This document shows, in pieces, positions 61,198-64,000 of a stretch of DNA of 64,000 nt (the stretch's first letter is position 1; every line of letters begins with the position of its first letter). The stretch is from positions 1-64,000 of the forward strand of contig JAJFKY010000013.1 of the NCBI GenBank assembly GCA_021772975.1, read 5' to 3'. The position numbers and the translations under genes were made by a program. The stretch comes from Gammaproteobacteria bacterium. Its GTDB lineage: Bacteria; Pseudomonadota; Gammaproteobacteria; Xanthomonadales; Wenzhouxiangellaceae. Below the pieces are notes generated by a model, which worked only from the letters and a program-made list of their open reading frames with translations, searched no databases and had not been told where the DNA came from.

Positions 61198-62997
61198 ATG
61201 ATGCGCTTGATGCTTAAACCCAGCGTACTGTATACCCGGGTGGATGAGGGTGTATATGTGCAGTCCGGGACACGCAGCTTTGTGGTCAAAGGCCGCAAAC
61301 TCTATCCACTGATTGCACGACTGCTTAACCTGATGGATGGTCAGCGCTCACTGGATGAACTGCGAACGGTAATACCCGAGCAGTACCGGCAGGTGTTTGA
61401 GCGTTTGCTGTCCAGCCTTGAAAAACACCGGATGCTGACCAGCGGACCTCACGATGCCATCAGGGACAACCATCCTTATGCAGATACTTTGCGCTATCTG
61501 CAGGAAACATCCCGGCAATGGGAGCGCTGCTTCAACGACTGGTCCTGTCTGCCGATCACCGTAACAGGCTCACCAGCCCTGATACCACTGCTGCTGAAGT
61601 CATTGCTCAGATCCGGGGCTGGTCATCTCAATGTGCTGGCAAGCAGTGTTGACAAAGCCAACAGAGACACCATCAACACGCTGGCTGCCGAGCATGCTCC
61701 CAACCATACGAACTTCCGCTTTAACTGGTTTGGCGAAGCCGATAACGATAGCCATTGTGGCGGCTCCGATGCAATGCTGATCCATTTGACGAACCAGCCG
61801 GTGACGCCCGACCACGCGCAAGTTTTACGGCAACTCGCTGCGCGGCATGGTCCCTGTGTGTGTGGTGGCTTGAGTAACGGCATGGCAATAGTAGGGCCTG
61901 AGGCGGTGGCTGAAGTCCAGCCCTGGCTGGAGCTGCTGCAACTTGCCCCGGACAGCGGCCAACCATTCCCGGCGGCGGCGCAGGCAGTATTGTCTGCGCT
62001 GCTGGCATTTGAAGCCCTGCAGGCCCGGCTCGCGCCCTGGTCTGACGACCCCGGCACGCTTGAATGGAGACAAGGCCATTGCTACATCGTGCGTCATGAT
62101 GGTTCAGTCGAAACTCACGACAGCTCGGTATCACGGATCAGCCAACGCACACTGGCAGCGGATCAGCCATCCAGCGTGGTCAAGCCACCGCCATCCAACC
62201 CGGCCTGGCGCGCGGCGTTCGATCCCGTTTCAGGCTACCTGGCATGGGCAGCACCAGACGACCCGGAATATCCATTGGCGCATCGCACTATTGCGCTGAC
62301 CGGTGCGTTGGCGGGCGCAAATGGAACCACCATCTGTCACTGGGGGCTTGATCCCGCAGCGGCGGAGAAACGTACGGTGATGCAGGCGATGGCAGCGTTC
62401 GAGAGCCTGCGAGTCGGCCATTCAGCGACTCCCGGACAGTCGCCATTGCTGGCCGGCAGCAGCAAAGCTGAACTGAGTGCTGTGGCATTGGCTTATGCGC
62501 TTGCCGCCCAACCAGACTATATCGCAGACAATCCGCCCCGTTCGATTCGTATCGAGTCCATCGAGGATGCGGATGTCCAGATGCTGATAAGACTTGCGCG
62601 TTTGTATACCGACAGTCTGCCCGAGCTCTGGGTAGCAGGCTCGATAGCTGCCGGAAGCTGTATCGCCTGGGCCACTGTTGCCAAATGGACCGCCACTGCA
62701 GCGGCAGCATCATTTAATTCGGCACTGCTCGAAGCGCTCGGCGATGCCCTGAGCGCGCTGCAGCGTGGCAGCGTGGCCAGTCGTCAGAAAATGCCGCCGC
62801 TGAGCACCCTGGCAGCCATCACCCTGCCCGGCAGTGCCACCCGCACGGACCTGATTGCCGGTGAGCAAGCCGAGCAAGAAATTAGGCCTCAATACCCATC
62901 GCAACAGCCTGCCTTTGAGCTGCATTGCAGCAATGCCATCAGCCATATCCCCGCTGAAATTGTCATCGGCCATGTAGTGCTCAGCCGGCATGAATGA
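61198..62997 (+). CDS. Ocin-ThiF-like leader-binding protein (TbtF-like, with RRE)
   Basis: This 599-aa protein has an N-terminal winged-helix RiPP recognition element at about residues 1-80 (YTRVDEGVYVQSGTRSFVV, then LLNLMDGQRSLDELRTVIP). An E1/ThiF-like region follows (ITVTGSPALIPLLLKSLLRSG, then NVLASSVD), and a long C-terminal part without a conserved ATP site. The layout is that of the ocin-ThiF-like F proteins, such as TbtF, which bind the precursor leader and hand it to the YcaO cyclodehydratase. The start at 61198 agrees with the family; a longer frame to GTG 61150 overlaps the previous gene. It overlaps the YcaO gene by 8 bp (ATGAATGA). Confidence 0.78.
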   Translation: MMRLMLKPSVLYTRVDEGVYVQSGTRSFVVKGRKLYPLIARLLNLMDGQRSLDELRTVIPEQYRQVFERLLSSLEKHRMLTSGPHDAIRDNHPYADTLRYLQETSRQWERCFNDWSCLPITVTGSPALIPLLLKSLLRSGAGHLNVLASSVDKANRDTINTLAAEHAPNHTNFRFNWFGEADNDSHCGGSDAMLIHLTNQPVTPDHAQVLRQLAARHGPCVCGGLSNGMAIVGPEAVAEVQPWLELLQLAPDSGQPFPAAAQAVLSALLAFEALQARLAPWSDDPGTLEWRQGHCYIVRHDGSVETHDSSVSRISQRTLAADQPSSVVKPPPSNPAWRAAFDPVSGYLAWAAPDDPEYPLAHRTIALTGALAGANGTTICHWGLDPAAAEKRTVMQAMAAFESLRVGHSATPGQSPLLAGSSKAELSAVALAYALAAQPDYIADNPPRSIRIESIEDADVQMLIRLARLYTDSLPELWVAGSIAAGSCIAWATVAKWTATAAAASFNSALLEALGDALSALQRGSVASRQKMPPLSTLAAITLPGSATRTDLIAGEQAEQEIRPQYPSQQPAFELHCSNAISHIPAEIVIGHVVLSRHE

Positions 62998-64000
62998 TCT
63001 GTCCCCGGCCTACGCCATCCATGGCTTCGGAGTGGCGCTCTCGAAAGAACTCCGGGTGGCGCTGGAGCTTGCCATGGCCCCCTCGAATTGCAGTATCTGT
63101 GGCCACCATATCCTGGATATTGCCGCACAGCTGAGGTCAGCCGACGCAGCGTTTCAAGCTGAACGCCCGGTGCTGTTTGTGCTGTGGGACGCTGATCACT
63201 TCTGGATTGGGCGCAGTGGCGACAACCACGGCTGCATACGCTGCTTCCAACTGTGGCGCATGTCCTCCTGGATGCTGGCGCTGGCACCCAGCGCAGCCGA
63301 AACAGGCCAACTTGGTATGCCCGCCCTGCCTGCGATGCTGGCGACATGGCTGGTCAATACGGTTGTGCTCATGGCCTGCTCGCCCACCCGCCCACTCCCC
63401 TATCAAGCGCGGATGCGGTTCGCCAGCGGTGATCTGCGCAGCGTCACCGATCATCACTATATCCGGCATCCCGAGTGTGACCGCTGTCCACGGTTGCCTG
63501 ACAATACGCCACTGTCCGCCGCCAGCCTGCTCGGTGAAATACCTGCCAAACTTGATGGTTATCGGGTCACGCCGTTAGCACGACAGGCAGCAGTGGTTAT
63601 GCCACAGGCATTCGACCGGCGTTGTGGCCTGGTCCGCCGGATTTCGAACCAGTCCACACTGCGCCTGATGCCAGCCACAAGCGCCTCTTTTCTGCCATTT
63701 GATAACCCCTTGTTGAGCGATCATGGATTTGGACGAACCGGCCAGCGTGATACCGATGCGGTGGTTGCCGTGCTTGAAGTACTGGAACGTTTTGCCGGAA
63801 TGCGACCGCGTGGTCAGGGTGGCGGTGTGACAGGCTGTTATGCCCAACTTGCAGCGCACGCCATAGATCCGGAACTGTTTATTCTGCATGACCGCGAACA
63901 ACGCGATGAGCCCGATTTTGTGCTCGCGGAGTATGCCGCTGAAACAGATTACGAATGGGTCTGGGGCTATTCATTTCGCCGCCAGGCCAGCGTCCTGGTC
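62990..64000 (+). CDS. YcaO-domain azoline cyclodehydratase (TbtG/SagD-like), partial
   Basis: The frame is open from ATG 62990 to the end of the window (337 codons, C-terminus missing). The N-terminal part has paired cysteines C34-C37 (NCSICGHH), C82-C85 (CIRCFQLW) and C163-C166 (PECDRCP), a zinc-tetrathiolate pattern of TOMM cyclodehydratases. The YcaO ATP-binding signature starts at about residue 247: GFGRTGQRDTDA followed by VAVLEVLERFAG with Glu263 and Glu266. The enzyme phosphorylates the peptide backbone to turn cysteines into thiazolines, directed by the adjacent F protein. Its start overlaps that gene by 8 bp. A separate dehydrogenase is required to make thiazoles and is not in view. 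Confidence 0.85.
   Translation, partial: MNDLSPAYAIHGFGVALSKELRVALELAMAPSNCSICGHHILDIAAQLRSADAAFQAERPVLFVLWDADHFWIGRSGDNHGCIRCFQLWRMSSWMLALAPSAAETGQLGMPALPAMLATWLVNTVVLMACSPTRPLPYQARMRFASGDLRSVTDHHYIRHPECDRCPRLPDNTPLSAASLLGEIPAKLDGYRVTPLARQAAVVMPQAFDRRCGLVRRISNQSTLRLMPATSASFLPFDNPLLSDHGFGRTGQRDTDAVVAVLEVLERFAGMRPRGQGGGVTGCYAQLAAHAIDPELFILHDREQRDEPDFVLAEYAAETDYEWVWGYSFRRQASVLV

Overview
The window reads as chromosomal DNA of a gammaproteobacterium. The gene orders murJ-ribF-ileS-lspA-pilE, rplU-rpmA-obgE, ccmABCDEFGHI, ffh with a ypjD-like and a corC/yfjD-like gene, and rpsF-rpsR-rplI-dnaB-alr-radA are those of Gammaproteobacteria, and a Pseudomonas-like minor-pilin operon (fimT-pilV-pilW-pilX-pilY1-pilE) is present. 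No species can be named from the sequence alone. The bulk of the window is moderately GC-rich, while roughly the first 5.7 kb is visibly AT-richer.

Layout. Bases 1-5.78 kb are an accessory island. It holds the C-terminal end of a polymorphic (RHS-like) toxin with a candidate immunity gene, a wreck of an IS256-family and IS3-family elements, a convergent pair of unfamiliar genes (a SAM methyltransferase and a 422-aa protein of unknown function) bounded by a perfect 19-bp inverted repeat, and a tyrosine recombinase 63 bp from the 3' end of tRNA-Thr(CGT). The tRNA probably marks the island edge. From 5.9 to 14.5 kb lie thiO and the type IV pilus minor-pilin operon. It has an AlgR-type box at its head and a diverged copy of the same module before pilX. 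From 14.5 to 25.4 kb are housekeeping genes: lspA, ileS, ribF, murJ (apparently leaderless), rpsT, a four-repeat VWA protein, obgE, rpmA and rplU.

From 25.5 to 44.3 kb come a large secreted S8 protease coupled to gorA, a DUF3293 gene, the complete cytochrome c maturation operon ccmA-I, an MBL-fold hydrolase, a LysR/pirin/cytochrome b561/YceI group and a PhoX-like protein. From 44.4 to 56 kb are ffh, a CcsA-like and a CorC-like membrane protein, an APC permease, radA, an orphan pspF, alr, dnaB, rplI, rpsR and rpsF. Short hairpin repeats (REP-like and another family) sit between convergent genes.

The most notable region is 57.0 kb to the right edge. It is the left part of an unmistakable thiazole-forming, dehydratase-containing RiPP cluster of thiopeptide type, which is unusual in a gammaproteobacterium. 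A sigma70-like promoter drives a 57-aa precursor whose 16-residue core aligns without gaps to the thiopeptide pattern Ser1-Cys2...Cys9-Ser10-Cys11 but carries Arg, Val, Ile and Tyr where known relatives carry Thr and Cys. It is followed by tandem hairpins, a LanB glutamylation subunit, a LanB C-terminal-type protein (elimination or pyridine synthase), an ocin-ThiF-like leader-binding protein and a YcaO cyclodehydratase that runs off the window. The azoline dehydrogenase, any second LanB C-terminal-type protein, and export and immunity genes must lie beyond base 64000 if they exist.
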